The notes below the pieces were generated by a model. The model saw only the letters and a program-made list of their open reading frames with translations, was not told the origin of the DNA and did no database searches. From Alkalibacterium subtropicum (GTDB lineage: Bacteria; Bacillota; Bacilli; Lactobacillales; Carnobacteriaceae_A), in assembly GCF_900112455.1 (NCBI RefSeq), contig NZ_FOLT01000003.1:62001-126000 (forward strand): DNA of 64,000 nt, written 5' to 3'. Made by a program: the position numbers and the translations under genes. The stretch's first letter is position 1; each line of letters begins with the position of its first letter. Positions 1-7,697 of the stretch are shown piece by piece.

Positions 1-708
1 ACCTTCTTCTTCAAGAAACTCGGCCATCTTGAACCGGCAGTTGCGGTACTTGCCAAACTCGGAATGCTTATAGTACTTCAGGCTTTTCTTGTTCATGTAT
101 TCCCAGATGATGTCTCTGTAGGCATATCCCGGGTTATCTTTAACTTTTTCATCCAGGGACCAGATATCTAAATGAAGGATGCTGTGGTGGTGGATATAAG
201 GAATGTGTCCGTTCGCTGCCAGGACTTTTTTCCCCAGATCCGTCAGCTCATAGGTCCGTCTAGGAAACAGGCTGTCGAGCTGGGCTGCCGAGAGCTCTTC
301 CATTAAACGCTGCACGTGATCCGACTTCCCCCCAAAAACTTTGAGATCCTTGGCATAGAGAACCTCTTCCAGGTTCTCTGTCGTTTCATTGCTGATCGCT
401 GACTCGATGGACCCGACTTTAAGAAACCCCTGTTTTTTCAACGATTTCAAGAGTTTATCGATATTTTTCACTCCATAGCGAGACCACCAGAAGGTCGGGT
501 AGGACTTCTGATCGATATAGTACGTTGGCGCGTAAGACAGAAGTAGGACTTCATGCGGGTATAAACCGGCTTCATTGGGTGAGCTGTTCTTGAGCATCTT
601 TTTTACAGGTACGACATCCCGCTGCTCAGATCGCTTCATCCCCTCTAATTCTCTTGTGTCAGTCCTTCGGTTCTGCTGCTTTCCTTTGAATATATTGAAT
701 AGTTCCAT
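1..708 (-). CDS. SAP-domain protein, C-terminus beyond window edge
   Basis: The reading frame is open from the ATG at 708 to the window edge (236 residues) with no stop, so the gene is partial. GGGGAG lies 7 nt before the ATG. Residues about 60 to 175 resemble SAP-domain proteins of Bacilli: a short WWSRYG segment, a helical stretch, the SAP-like core LKVFGGKSDHVQRLMEEL near residues 127 to 144, then YELTDLGKKVL and a YIHHH segment. SAP domains usually bind DNA. The rest of the protein is not recognised and the cellular role is unknown. The gene stands alone, with an A+T-rich upstream region. Confidence 0.6.
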   Translation of the reverse strand, partial: MELFNIFKGKQQNRRTDTRELEGMKRSEQRDVVPVKKMLKNSSPNEAGLYPHEVLLLSYAPTYYIDQKSYPTFWWSRYGVKNIDKLLKSLKKQGFLKVGSIESAISNETTENLEEVLYAKDLKVFGGKSDHVQRLMEELSAAQLDSLFPRRTYELTDLGKKVLAANGHIPYIHHHSILHLDIWSLDEKVKDNPGYAYRDIIWEYMNKKSLKYYKHSEFGKYRNCRFKMAEFLEEEG

Positions 709-1367
709 CTTCACTCTCCCCTTCATTAACTATACCACTTAGATCAAATCACTGTGAACGTTTCCAGTGATAACTGGTTATATACATGAAATCATACTAA
801 GATAAACGTCAGTTAAAAATGACCTATACTGTGTTTTTTAAAAGTATAACTGTTTTTAGGTGAAAAAGCAACAATTTTCACAAACTAATTTTAAAAGATT
901 CTTGCCAGAGTAATTACTCGGAACAAAGGTTTTCTTGCAGTTGTTTAATGTTTCCATACAGCATTGATCAGCAGACTTTGCTCAATCGATCGATTCTTTC
1001 ATTCATTTTTTTATCACAAGCCGTCGTTTTTTCTGTCTTCAAAAACTCCTGTCCCCTCCGCATACCTGACGACTGTACCACTGTCATTACTTTCATTTTG
1101 ATTATAAAAATATGGATGGGTTCTCTCTTCAGGAGCTATGGAGGAAGTGTCTTGGGAGACTCGGCACAAGGCATTTTTGTCTTTTCTGCAAAGGACTAGC
1201 GCCGCTGATCACTATTCCGCTCAACGCTCCCTCACTGTTTCTTTTGTAGGGGTTTCTTATACGTTGTGATGAGTCTTTATCAACCTGCTTGAAGTAAGCC
1301 GCAAAAGTGGTGAGCTTCCCTTCCTGCTGGATACGCTGACGTAGGTCATCCTCTGACCAGATGTAAT
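709..1367. other. Intergenic region without a supported gene
   Basis: This is A+T-rich DNA between the SAP-domain gene (read leftwards) and the amidase terminator. Short open frames here, such as 948 to 1199, lack a ribosome binding site and any family resemblance. It probably holds the promoter of the SAP-domain gene; I could not fix its boxes. Confidence 0.4.
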
Positions 1368-1404
1368 AAAAAAAGAACCTGCCGTTATGAGCTCAAGGCA
1401 GATC
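1368..1404 (-). terminator. Rho-independent terminator after the amidase gene
   Basis: On the minus strand GATCTGCC (1404-1397) pairs with GGCAGGTT (1383-1376), with two G-T pairs, around a 13-nt loop. A run of seven T follows (1374-1368). It lies 25 bp past the amidase stop codon. Confidence 0.7.
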
Positions 1405-1428
1405 CTTTCTTCTGATCGTTTGATTTGA

Positions 1429-2262
1429 TTAGCTAACACTCACATACACTGGACTGGCAGTGATGAAAAACATCTTCCCTTTCGAGTTCTTTACTTTATA
1501 CTGTGTTCCCCGTCCGACACTCACTTTCTCCAGAACAGTCGGAAAGCCCTGTCCTTTGGTGACATAACCAAAGACATCCTTGTCTTCCCAGCTGGGTTTA
1601 GTGTAAAAGCGGAGCTGGCCGTCATGGTGGCTCACCAGTCGCTTACCGCTATATTTCTTAACCTGTATTTCATTCTCTACCTTACTGGAACCAGTTACCT
1701 CTGGACTACTATAAGCGACACCGATTTTCTGACACAGACTCTCAATGACTGCTTCAGCGGCTGCATAGAATACCTCGGTCTTTAAATACGCCTGATGATC
1801 CGTCACATTATCGATAAAGCCGTACTCGATGATCACAGTCTCGGTCTTGCCGGTCAGCCTTTGCATGTAGTAGTAATCGACCCCCGGCTTCATAGTCCGT
1901 GAGAACACGCGGCGTAACGGGAGTTGTGTCGCTTTAACCAGACGTTCAGCCAGATCTTCTGCAAAAGCCGGCTTGGCGTGGACAGAATGAATCACTTCGA
2001 TTCCCCGTGCCTGTCCATTAAAGGCATTCCAGTGATTAGACACACAGACGGCATACTGATTCTTGATCCGGGCCACCCGCTGCACATGTTCTAGCGTCAG
2101 GTCTCTGTCTCTCGTCAGGTGGACATCGGCACCCAGTTCCTTCAAACGCTTGTACTGATACAATGTAATTTTTAAGTTCCAGTCTTTTTCCAGTACCCCA
2201 AAACCGCTCGCACCCGGATCACTTCCGCCGTGTCCCGCATCCAATATAATAGATTTACTCAT
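1429..2262 (-). CDS. N-acetylmuramoyl-L-alanine amidase (Amidase_3) with C-terminal SH3-like domain
   Basis: This zinc amidase cleaves the bond between MurNAc and L-Ala in peptidoglycan. Residues 1 to about 175 form the Amidase_3 fold: the start LDAGHGGSDPGASG with the first zinc histidine, the acidic ligand region LEKDWN, CVSNHWNAF with a second zinc histidine, and VIIEYGFIDN with the catalytic glutamate. Residues about 200 to 277 look like a small beta-rich wall-binding domain of SH3 type. There is no signal peptide, as in phage endolysins and some autolysins. It starts 21 nt after the sigma-factor gene and probably shares its transcript, so it may act as a regulated lysin. Confidence 0.88.
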   Translation of the reverse strand: MSKSIILDAGHGGSDPGASGFGVLEKDWNLKITLYQYKRLKELGADVHLTRDRDLTLEHVQRVARIKNQYAVCVSNHWNAFNGQARGIEVIHSVHAKPAFAEDLAERLVKATQLPLRRVFSRTMKPGVDYYYMQRLTGKTETVIIEYGFIDNVTDHQAYLKTEVFYAAAEAVIESLCQKIGVAYSSPEVTGSSKVENEIQVKKYSGKRLVSHHDGQLRFYTKPSWEDKDVFGYVTKGQGFPTVLEKVSVGRGTQYKVKNSKGKMFFITASPVYVSVS

Positions 2263-2283
2263 TCCTTTTCCTTCTTTCTCCGA

Positions 2284-2844
2284 TTAATTTTTTAATACCG
2301 TCTTGTACTGCACCAGCCTCTCAGCCACACGTTGACGCCAGGCATATACGGTCTTCCGGCTCACACCCCGTTTCTTTGCAATATCCGTGACCGACAACTG
2401 ATGGATCACCGCATCGTTCAAGTACGTCTGTTCCACTTCAGTAAGACACGAAAGCATCGACTGATACACATCCCGCATCAGTACATCTTCATCCACCCCA
2501 GACCTGTCCTCCACGACCATCGGCTCAAAGTCTTCCGGCATCGGCATCTCCCTTTCAGCCCGGCGGACCATGATCCGGATCTCATCAAGGACACCCCACT
2601 TCACTTTCTGAAAAGCATAGCCTGTGAACTGATAGAATGCCTCTTCTTCTAATAAATCTTTCGGGAAGGCTTCATACGCCTCCACCAGTTTCAGCCGTCC
2701 GATCTGGACATAATCCTCGTAGTCCGGATGATTATACGGAATCTGACATTTCTTCAGTGCCCCGTAGACGATAGCATCGTGCACAAAGAAAAAGTCAGCC
2801 GCCATCTCTTCCGTCAAATATCGTTTCTTCTCCTGCGTTTTCAT
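2284..2844 (-). CDS. Sigma-70 family factor, competence (ComX/SigH)-like
   Basis: The 186-residue protein has the two-part build of small alternative sigma factors. Residues about 20 to 95 are region-2-like, with the HPDYEDYVQIGRLKLVEAYEAF motif that binds core polymerase and the -10 element, then YQFTGYAFQKVKWGVLDEIR. Residues about 125 to 180 are region 4 with a helix-turn-helix (LSVTDIAKKRGVSRKTVYAWRQ). The pattern is closest to the ComX/SigX and SigH-like factors of lactic acid bacteria. The amidase gene follows 21 nt downstream. A phage-type sigma factor is the main alternative. Confidence 0.75.
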   Translation of the reverse strand: MKTQEKKRYLTEEMAADFFFVHDAIVYGALKKCQIPYNHPDYEDYVQIGRLKLVEAYEAFPKDLLEEEAFYQFTGYAFQKVKWGVLDEIRIMVRRAEREMPMPEDFEPMVVEDRSGVDEDVLMRDVYQSMLSCLTEVEQTYLNDAVIHQLSVTDIAKKRGVSRKTVYAWRQRVAERLVQYKTVLKN

Positions 2845-3061
2845 CTGTTATCCTATTCCAGAAGATCTTCTAAATATATTCGTACATGGCCTGTGTACAC
2901 CCTTAATTTACGCTGGAAAGCTTTCTCATTCAAAGTGACGGAAAGGAGCATTTAAAGGACGAAACAGACTGAATCTGGTTATTTGGTTGTGGTATAGGGT
3001 AAAACGTCAGTGAAAAAGCTATTATTTCAGTGAATTTTAATAATTTATTTTTGAAATCTTT

Positions 3062-3194
3062 ACAAGTGAAGCCAAAATCTTGGGTCACTTGTCATGTTTT
3101 CCGTTAATCGTTACAAGTGAACCTACTTTTTATTCCGACTCGTTAAGTTTCTGCTTAATCGATACAAGTGAACCCACTTTTTCTCTTCATTTGT
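3062..3194. repeat. 133-bp modular palindromic repeat, copy A
   Basis: Three units of ACAAGTGA-N15-TCACTTGT are joined by two 20-nt connectors, giving a 51-bp period. Arms are at 3062/3085, 3113/3136 and 3164/3187. The third closing arm is TCATTTGT and the second is degenerate (CGACTCGT). Connectors contain the shared TTT-N3-G-N-TTAATCG pattern. It lies between divergent genes. Confidence 0.9.
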
Positions 3195-3221
3195 AACAAG
3201 AAAAGCTTTAGATGTTGTCAT

Positions 3222-3242
3222 ATTTTTCGCCGGGCGAAAAAT
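3222..3242. repeat. ATTTTTCGC palindrome next to repeat copy A
   Basis: The 9-bp arms ATTTTTCGC and GCGAAAAAT flank CGG. The identical 21-bp sequence occurs at 4251-4271, on the other side of the NERD gene. Related palindromes are at 8475-8494 and 15852-15872. Each lies 25 to 41 bp from a 133-bp repeat. Confidence 0.85.
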
Positions 3243-3328
3243 TACCTCATTTATTTTCGTGAGATTTCATTTCTTTTGCATATATATAGTATGTAGAGCA
3301 ATCAATGACTTAAAAGGAGTTTGATGAC

Positions 3329-4240
3329 ATGATACTTAAAGAACGTTCGAAATCGGTCATTCACCGCATTCTAGAATCTTTGAATCACCGAACGGGTTTG
3401 TCACATGCAGAGAAGGTACAGTATGAAAACCAGATTAAGGGTTTTGACGGGGAGCTGGCATTTGACCGTATCCTAAACGAGTCGGACATTAGCGGTCTTA
3501 TACTAAATGACCTGTTGCTAAATACTAAAGATACTTTTTACCAGATCGATTCACTGTTGATCACAGATGAAACCATCCATTTGTTCGAAGTGAAAAATTA
3601 CAGTGGGACGTACGTTTATAAAAACGATTCTCTCTATGCATCGTCCGGTCATGCACTGCAGGATCCGGTTGCTCAGGCAGAACGTAAACGGGCTTATCTA
3701 CACAATTTACTGATAAAGCTGGGGCATACCCTCGACATTCAGGTATGCGTCGTCTTTATTCATCCCGATTGTTACATTTACGATCTACCAAAGAGAGAAA
3801 CGATTTTGTTTTACGGACAGCTCCCTGGTCACTTGAAAAAACTGGCTGGAACCTTGCCGAAACAGTCAGATGAGAACCTGAATCTTGCCCAACAGCTCAT
3901 CATTAGGCACGACGATTTATATCGCCCGACTAACTTGCCTGCCTACTCCTTCGATCAGCTGAAAAAAGGGATCCGCTGCTTTAACTGCGACTCTTTTTCT
4001 TATAATAAAAGCCGTCAGAATATTTATTGCAATGTCTGTGGTCACAAAGAAGAGGCTACTAAGGCGATTTACCGCAGCATTGAAGAATTCAGAATGCTTT
4101 TTCCAGACATCCCGCTGTCGAAAGAGGTTGCGCATACCTGGTGCGGGAATGACTGGAAGAAGTCTAGAATACGAAGAGTGTTGGAGAGTAACTACCGAGT
4201 GCATAACCGTGGACGCGGCAGTTACTATACTGATGACTGA
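3329..4240 (+). CDS. NERD (nuclease-related) domain protein with C-terminal zinc ribbon
   Basis: Residues about 38 to 155 form a NERD domain: FDGELAFDRIL near the start, then the core DSLLITDETIHLFEVKNYSG, which carries the D...E-V-K signature of restriction-endonuclease-like folds. Residues about 215 to 240 hold a zinc ribbon of two CxxC pairs (CFNC and CNVC). The C-terminal 60 residues look like a small basic DNA-binding segment. NERD proteins are proposed nucleases of uncertain role, some linked to defence or DNA processing. AAAGGAG lies about 10 nt before the ATG. The gene is bracketed by identical palindromes and by repeat copies A and B. Confidence 0.82.
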   Translation: MILKERSKSVIHRILESLNHRTGLSHAEKVQYENQIKGFDGELAFDRILNESDISGLILNDLLLNTKDTFYQIDSLLITDETIHLFEVKNYSGTYVYKNDSLYASSGHALQDPVAQAERKRAYLHNLLIKLGHTLDIQVCVVFIHPDCYIYDLPKRETILFYGQLPGHLKKLAGTLPKQSDENLNLAQQLIIRHDDLYRPTNLPAYSFDQLKKGIRCFNCDSFSYNKSRQNIYCNVCGHKEEATKAIYRSIEEFRMLFPDIPLSKEVAHTWCGNDWKKSRIRRVLESNYRVHNRGRGSYYTDD

Positions 4241-4250
4241 TCAAGATGTT

Positions 4251-4271
4251 ATTTTTCGCCGGGCGAAAAAT
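4251..4271. repeat. ATTTTTCGC palindrome after the NERD gene
   Basis: This is identical over 21 bp to the palindrome at 3222-3242. It begins 11 bp after the NERD stop codon and ends 25 bp before repeat copy B. It is followed by TTTCCTCCTTTT, so it could also serve as a weak terminator. Confidence 0.85.
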
Positions 4272-4296
4272 TTCCTCCTTTTGCTCTGAAAACGTG

Positions 4297-4429
4297 ACAA
4301 GTGAATTAAATAATTCGCTTCACTTGTCACGTTTCGGCTTAATCTTTACAATTGACCCCACTATTTCTTTTCACTTGTTAAGTTTTCGCTTAATCGTTAC
4401 AAGTGAGTCCTAGATTTACTCTCGCTTGT
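4297..4429. repeat. 133-bp modular palindromic repeat, copy B
   Basis: Three ACAAGTGA-N15-TCACTTGT units have exact 15-nt spacers and 20-nt connectors. Opening arms start at 4297, 4348 and 4399. Variants include ACAATTGA and TCGCTTGT. It lies between the NERD gene and the pRiA4b-like gene, both read rightwards. Confidence 0.9.
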
Positions 4430-4520
4430 AATGATTCAACTGTTTCGTATGTCAGAACCTCTGTGATTTCTACACCACTTTTGGTATCATAAAACTACAA
4501 AAATCAAAGAAGGTGCGAGT

Positions 4521-5060
4521 ATGATCTATCAATTCAAAGTAACATTGAAAGACATTGGGATTCCGGTGTGGCGGCGGCTTCAGGTTGACAGTGAGGCGAC
4601 GTTTGAGGAGTTTCACTACATACTTATGGCGGCTTTTGACTGGATGGGATACTCCTTATATGAGTTTGATATAAGAAAGACACGCGGTAAAAGATTGAAC
4701 GGTACCCGGATCGGTCCTAAGGAAGGTACCCCAATGACAGAAAGCAATCCGCTGCTGCTTATGCTTAGACAAAGGCTTGCAAATCCGGAAGACTATGATC
4801 TCCCCCGATATCTGATTGACAAGAACGAAAAGTTGTCGGACTGGTTCAAGCAGGAAAAAGACCGGGCGCTTTTCACCTACGATTTCAGAGACGACTGGGA
4901 ACACGAGATCGTTCTAGAAAAGATACTGAATCCTGATCCCAATGTTCAGTACCCGCTCTGCACGAAAGCGAAAAATGATGCACCTTATGAAGACGGCCGC
5001 CGTGATCTGATGACCAGTCAACTCGATTTGACTAATCCGAACGGCAAAGAAATCGTTTAA
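4521..5060 (+). CDS. pRiA4b ORF-3-like protein, apparently cut short by a stop codon
   Basis: The start MIYQFKVTLKDIGIPVWRRLQV, the FEEFHYILMAAFDWMGYSLYEF segment and the FTYDFRDDWEHEIVLEKI motif near residues 115 to 132 identify the plasmid pRiA4b ORF-3 family, whose function is unknown and which is often found beside mobile elements. GAAGG lies 9 nt before the ATG. After the TAA at 5058-5060 the same frame stays open for 23 codons to a TAA at 5130-5132 and reads as a plausible acidic C-terminus. A single CAA-to-TAA change would explain this. The gene is either slightly truncated or recently inactivated. Confidence 0.75.
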   Translation: MIYQFKVTLKDIGIPVWRRLQVDSEATFEEFHYILMAAFDWMGYSLYEFDIRKTRGKRLNGTRIGPKEGTPMTESNPLLLMLRQRLANPEDYDLPRYLIDKNEKLSDWFKQEKDRALFTYDFRDDWEHEIVLEKILNPDPNVQYPLCTKAKNDAPYEDGRRDLMTSQLDLTNPNGKEIV

Positions 5061-5205
5061 GACATCAACGACACCTACAGATACGACGGCTGGAAAGACG
5101 AGTTTATGAACCGAGATGACTTTATAGAATAACTATCGTACTGATATAGTAAAACCAGAAGCCAACTCAATTACCGATCAAAGGTAACTCTAGATATAAA
5201 CAAAA

Positions 5206-5247
5206 CAACCATCGAATCAAGGATAATATTCCTTGATTCGATGGTTG
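5206..5247. terminator. Strong hairpin terminator between convergent genes
   Basis: An 18-bp perfect stem (5206-5223 with 5230-5247) encloses a 6-nt loop. T-rich sequence follows on both strands and is better on the minus strand. It lies about 85 bp past the darT stop codon and after the pRiA4b-like gene, so it probably ends both transcripts. Confidence 0.8.
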
Positions 5248-5331
5248 TGTTTATTGTAATACTTTTTAGTGTTTACTGAAAAGCGACTCTATACCAGTCC
5301 TATTCTTGGGCAAAAGTTAGAGTGACTATTA

Positions 5332-6342
5332 TTAGAATGGCAAATCATCTTCTGCTTGGAAACGTCCTTTATACATTAAATGGTTATCAAATTTTAATGT
5401 GATATCATATTTATCCCTTGGCTCTTTAAAAGGAATAGTAAGTACTGATTTAGCTGTCCAATCCATTATAGTCTGTTTTTTCACAGTTCCGTCAGCTTCT
5501 CCTAGTTCAGCTTCCAAGTCAAACTGTACAGGTTTTGAATTATTTAGATACTGCTGGCTGATCCTTAAGTCAAACCTCATATATTCACTTTTTAGTTGAG
5601 CAGTATGAAAATAAGTCCATCGACTGAAGAATATAACGTTCGAGGTATCGATTTGAACATACTTTTCATATTTCTCTCGAAGGTCCTCACTCATTAAAGC
5701 TAACAACGTTTCTTTTTCTGCCGGTGTCCGTACAACGATTTTCATTAAGTACTCATCTAATGGCAATGAATTGGGAACTATAATTTCTGCATGACGGTGG
5801 CCAATGATTGAGCGCTTTTCATCATGAGATAAGGCTCTGTCGTGATAAATTTTATCGAATGGTAACTTCTTGAATTCTTCCGGTGTTGAATAAAGAGAAA
5901 CGGGTCCACTTCCAGCTAAACTGGTTTCAGTAAATAAGCACTCAGGCTGGGATAAAAGCTTTCGTATATCCAACAACAGAAAAACTGGAACAGCACACTG
6001 TGCTCCCAGCTCACTGATTTCCAGTTGTTCCCTCGTCTTAAATCCCTCATTATGATACTGTGTCGGTGACTTGGGTCTAAAGTAGAAACGGACATAGTCT
6101 TTATATTCTGGATTAGTTTGATCGATTACTTTTTGACTGGCATTATCACTTTTCATTTTTCCTTCTCGTATGGCCTGGTTTCTGGATAACAGCCTGCCAT
6201 CATTTAAAATAGAGACGATATTCTCCACATGAGAGAAATGGTAGCAATACTTAAACCAACCTCTTCTATTCGAATTATGAATACCCGTATATATTTCTCC
6301 AGATTCTAACTGATCTAAGACAGTGTCGAAAGATAGGCTCAT
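5332..6342 (-). CDS. darT: DarT-like DNA ADP-ribosyltransferase toxin with C-terminal extension
   Basis: DarT toxins attach ADP-ribose from NAD+ to thymidine bases in single-stranded DNA and block replication. Residues about 30 to 210 carry the family pattern: YHFSHVENIVSILNDGRLLSR, then the NAD-binding YVRFYFRPKSPTQY, CAVPVFLLLDI, and RHAEIIVP with the catalytic glutamate. A typical DarT ends near 210 residues. Here about 120 further residues, largely beta-rich by eye, have no family I recognise. The start codon overlaps the end of darG by 4 bp, so the two are co-translated. The order is antitoxin first, unlike the usual darT-darG. Confidence 0.85.
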   Translation of the reverse strand: MSLSFDTVLDQLESGEIYTGIHNSNRRGWFKYCYHFSHVENIVSILNDGRLLSRNQAIREGKMKSDNASQKVIDQTNPEYKDYVRFYFRPKSPTQYHNEGFKTREQLEISELGAQCAVPVFLLLDIRKLLSQPECLFTETSLAGSGPVSLYSTPEEFKKLPFDKIYHDRALSHDEKRSIIGHRHAEIIVPNSLPLDEYLMKIVVRTPAEKETLLALMSEDLREKYEKYVQIDTSNVIFFSRWTYFHTAQLKSEYMRFDLRISQQYLNNSKPVQFDLEAELGEADGTVKKQTIMDWTAKSVLTIPFKEPRDKYDITLKFDNHLMYKGRFQAEDDLPF

Positions 6343-7262
6343 CCAAATATCAACTCCGTTTGTTCTTGAGAAGAGACTGATTGTTCCTCATCAGGAAGAT
6401 TGATTTTTTTGACTGCCACTCCTGTGGTTATCTGTTTTTGATGGTTAATAGACTTAATCGGTTCAATGTAAGGCAATAAAGTTAGAAAGCGTAATATATT
6501 AGTACTTCTATTCTTTTCCCGATAATTTTCAGGTAAGTCACGAGAGAACACATAGCCGAAATCTCTTAGCTTTATCCACAAATCAAAAAAATCCTCTTTA
6601 TTGAACTCAATATTATCATCTCGAGTGTGTATCAAAAGTTTGGATTCCTCTTTCTCATCACCCACTAAGCTATCAACTGACCATCCGAAGATTTTCAAAT
6701 CGGCATGTGTAACAATGTGAAGCAAATCTTCCCAGACAAACTCTGCACTTAAAGCACTGGGTTGTTTGCGAAGCCATTTTCTGGTTTCTTTTATATTTTT
6801 ATGTTCAGTAAACGTTTCAAATCCGTCTACGATGTGCACAAAGACATCGATCGGTAGATTTTTAAGGTATTTTTCCATTAATGGCTTCACTTCTGTTTCC
6901 CAATCCAATCCACCATTACCTGTCCCTAGCTGAGGGAAAGATATTGAATAGATGCCTTTTTCTTCATAGGTTGAAACAAATTTTGCCAGACCTTTTTCAA
7001 TATACTCGATTTCAGATGGATTTCTCCAGTGTTTCTTTGTAGGAAAGTTTAATACCCATTTCTTTTCATCCTTGTATAACCATAATTTTCCAATATCCAA
7101 TAAGCCCTGTTCACAATAATGACGGTATTGTTTATACATGTCAGGATAAAGCTGCTTATATTTTTTGGCAATACCTTTTCCCATAACACCGACCGTATTC
7201 ACCGTATTTACAATAACTTGTGCCGGACTTTCAAAAATGTCTTGCTTGACGTAAAGCAACAT
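6339..7262 (-). CDS. darG: DarG-like macrodomain antitoxin
   Basis: DarG removes ADP-ribose from DNA and also binds DarT. Residues 1 to about 150 form a macrodomain with VNTVNTVGVMGKGIA and the phosphate-loop sequence FPQLGTGNGGLDW. The remaining 150 residues correspond to the C-terminal toxin-binding region (KWLRKQPSALSAEFVWEDLL onward). I chose the ATG at 7262, preceded by GAGGG; an in-frame ATG at 7322 lacks a good ribosome binding site and would add 20 residues. The AT-rich upstream stretch (7263-7390) has partial inverted repeats that could bind an autorepressor. darT follows with a 4-bp overlap. Confidence 0.87.
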   Translation of the reverse strand: MLLYVKQDIFESPAQVIVNTVNTVGVMGKGIAKKYKQLYPDMYKQYRHYCEQGLLDIGKLWLYKDEKKWVLNFPTKKHWRNPSEIEYIEKGLAKFVSTYEEKGIYSISFPQLGTGNGGLDWETEVKPLMEKYLKNLPIDVFVHIVDGFETFTEHKNIKETRKWLRKQPSALSAEFVWEDLLHIVTHADLKIFGWSVDSLVGDEKEESKLLIHTRDDNIEFNKEDFFDLWIKLRDFGYVFSRDLPENYREKNRSTNILRFLTLLPYIEPIKSINHQKQITTGVAVKKINLPDEEQSVSSQEQTELIFG

Positions 7263-7393
7263 CTTTCTCACCCTCTCTTTAAACAAAACATGGATGTCTT
7301 CTATATTATACCATATAAGCAATACTGTACATATCTATACAACCATTTAACTCAGCGTAGAAGAAGGAAGACTAACCTTTGGGTTGTGGTTTC

Positions 7394-7430
7394 ATAAAGA
7401 AAAAGCTGGCTCTGCCAGCTTTTTCTTTAT
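7394..7430. terminator. Perfect 17-bp hairpin upstream of darG
   Basis: Arms 7394-7410 and 7414-7430 pair perfectly around TCT. The outer arms are A-rich and T-rich, so the hairpin works as a terminator shape on both strands. No gene obviously ends here. It may insulate the divergent darG and downstream genes. It lies 12 bp from repeat copy C. Confidence 0.6.
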
Positions 7431-7442
7431 GACAAAATCGTT

Positions 7443-7575
7443 ATAAGTGAGAGGCAAATAACTGTTCGCTTGTAACGTTTCTTCTTAATCGTTACAAGCG
7501 AATCCAAATTTTCTAGCGACTTGTTAAGTTTCCGGTTAATCGTTATAAGTGGACCACAAAATCGTCTTCACTTGT
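7443..7575. repeat. 133-bp modular palindromic repeat, copy C
   Basis: Three units have exact 15/20-nt spacing. The first hairpin (7466-7501) has arms TCGCTTGTAACG and CGTTACAAGCGA, a perfect 12-bp stem in which the unusual G and C compensate each other. The outermost arms (7436-7450 and 7568-7582) also pair over 15 bp with one mismatch and one wobble. It lies between divergent genes. Confidence 0.9.
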
Positions 7576-7697
7576 AAAGATTCCTTCCTTTACATCTACA
7601 AATGCCCCTGTCTCACGGTTTGTCGGTGAAAAAACTGTTAGAATGCAGGGGTTTTATGGTACACTTGTTATATCTGGGTAAAAGGAGAAAATTAATT

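Larger units (their letters stand above)
2845..3328. other. Divergent intergenic region with repeat copy A and a small palindrome
   Basis: This stretch separates the sigma-factor gene (left) from the NERD gene (right). It contains 133-bp repeat copy A (3062-3194) and an ATTTTTCGC palindrome (3222-3242), each listed separately. Promoters for both genes should lie here but their boxes are not clear. Confidence 0.5.

Noticed and set aside
948-1199. Open frame of 83 codons
   Set aside because: No ribosome binding site, no recognisable family, and a low-complexity hydrophobic translation in A+T-rich intergenic DNA.
1257-1439. Open frame of 60 codons overlapping the amidase end
   Set aside because: It runs through the amidase terminator and overlaps its last codons; there is no ribosome binding site.
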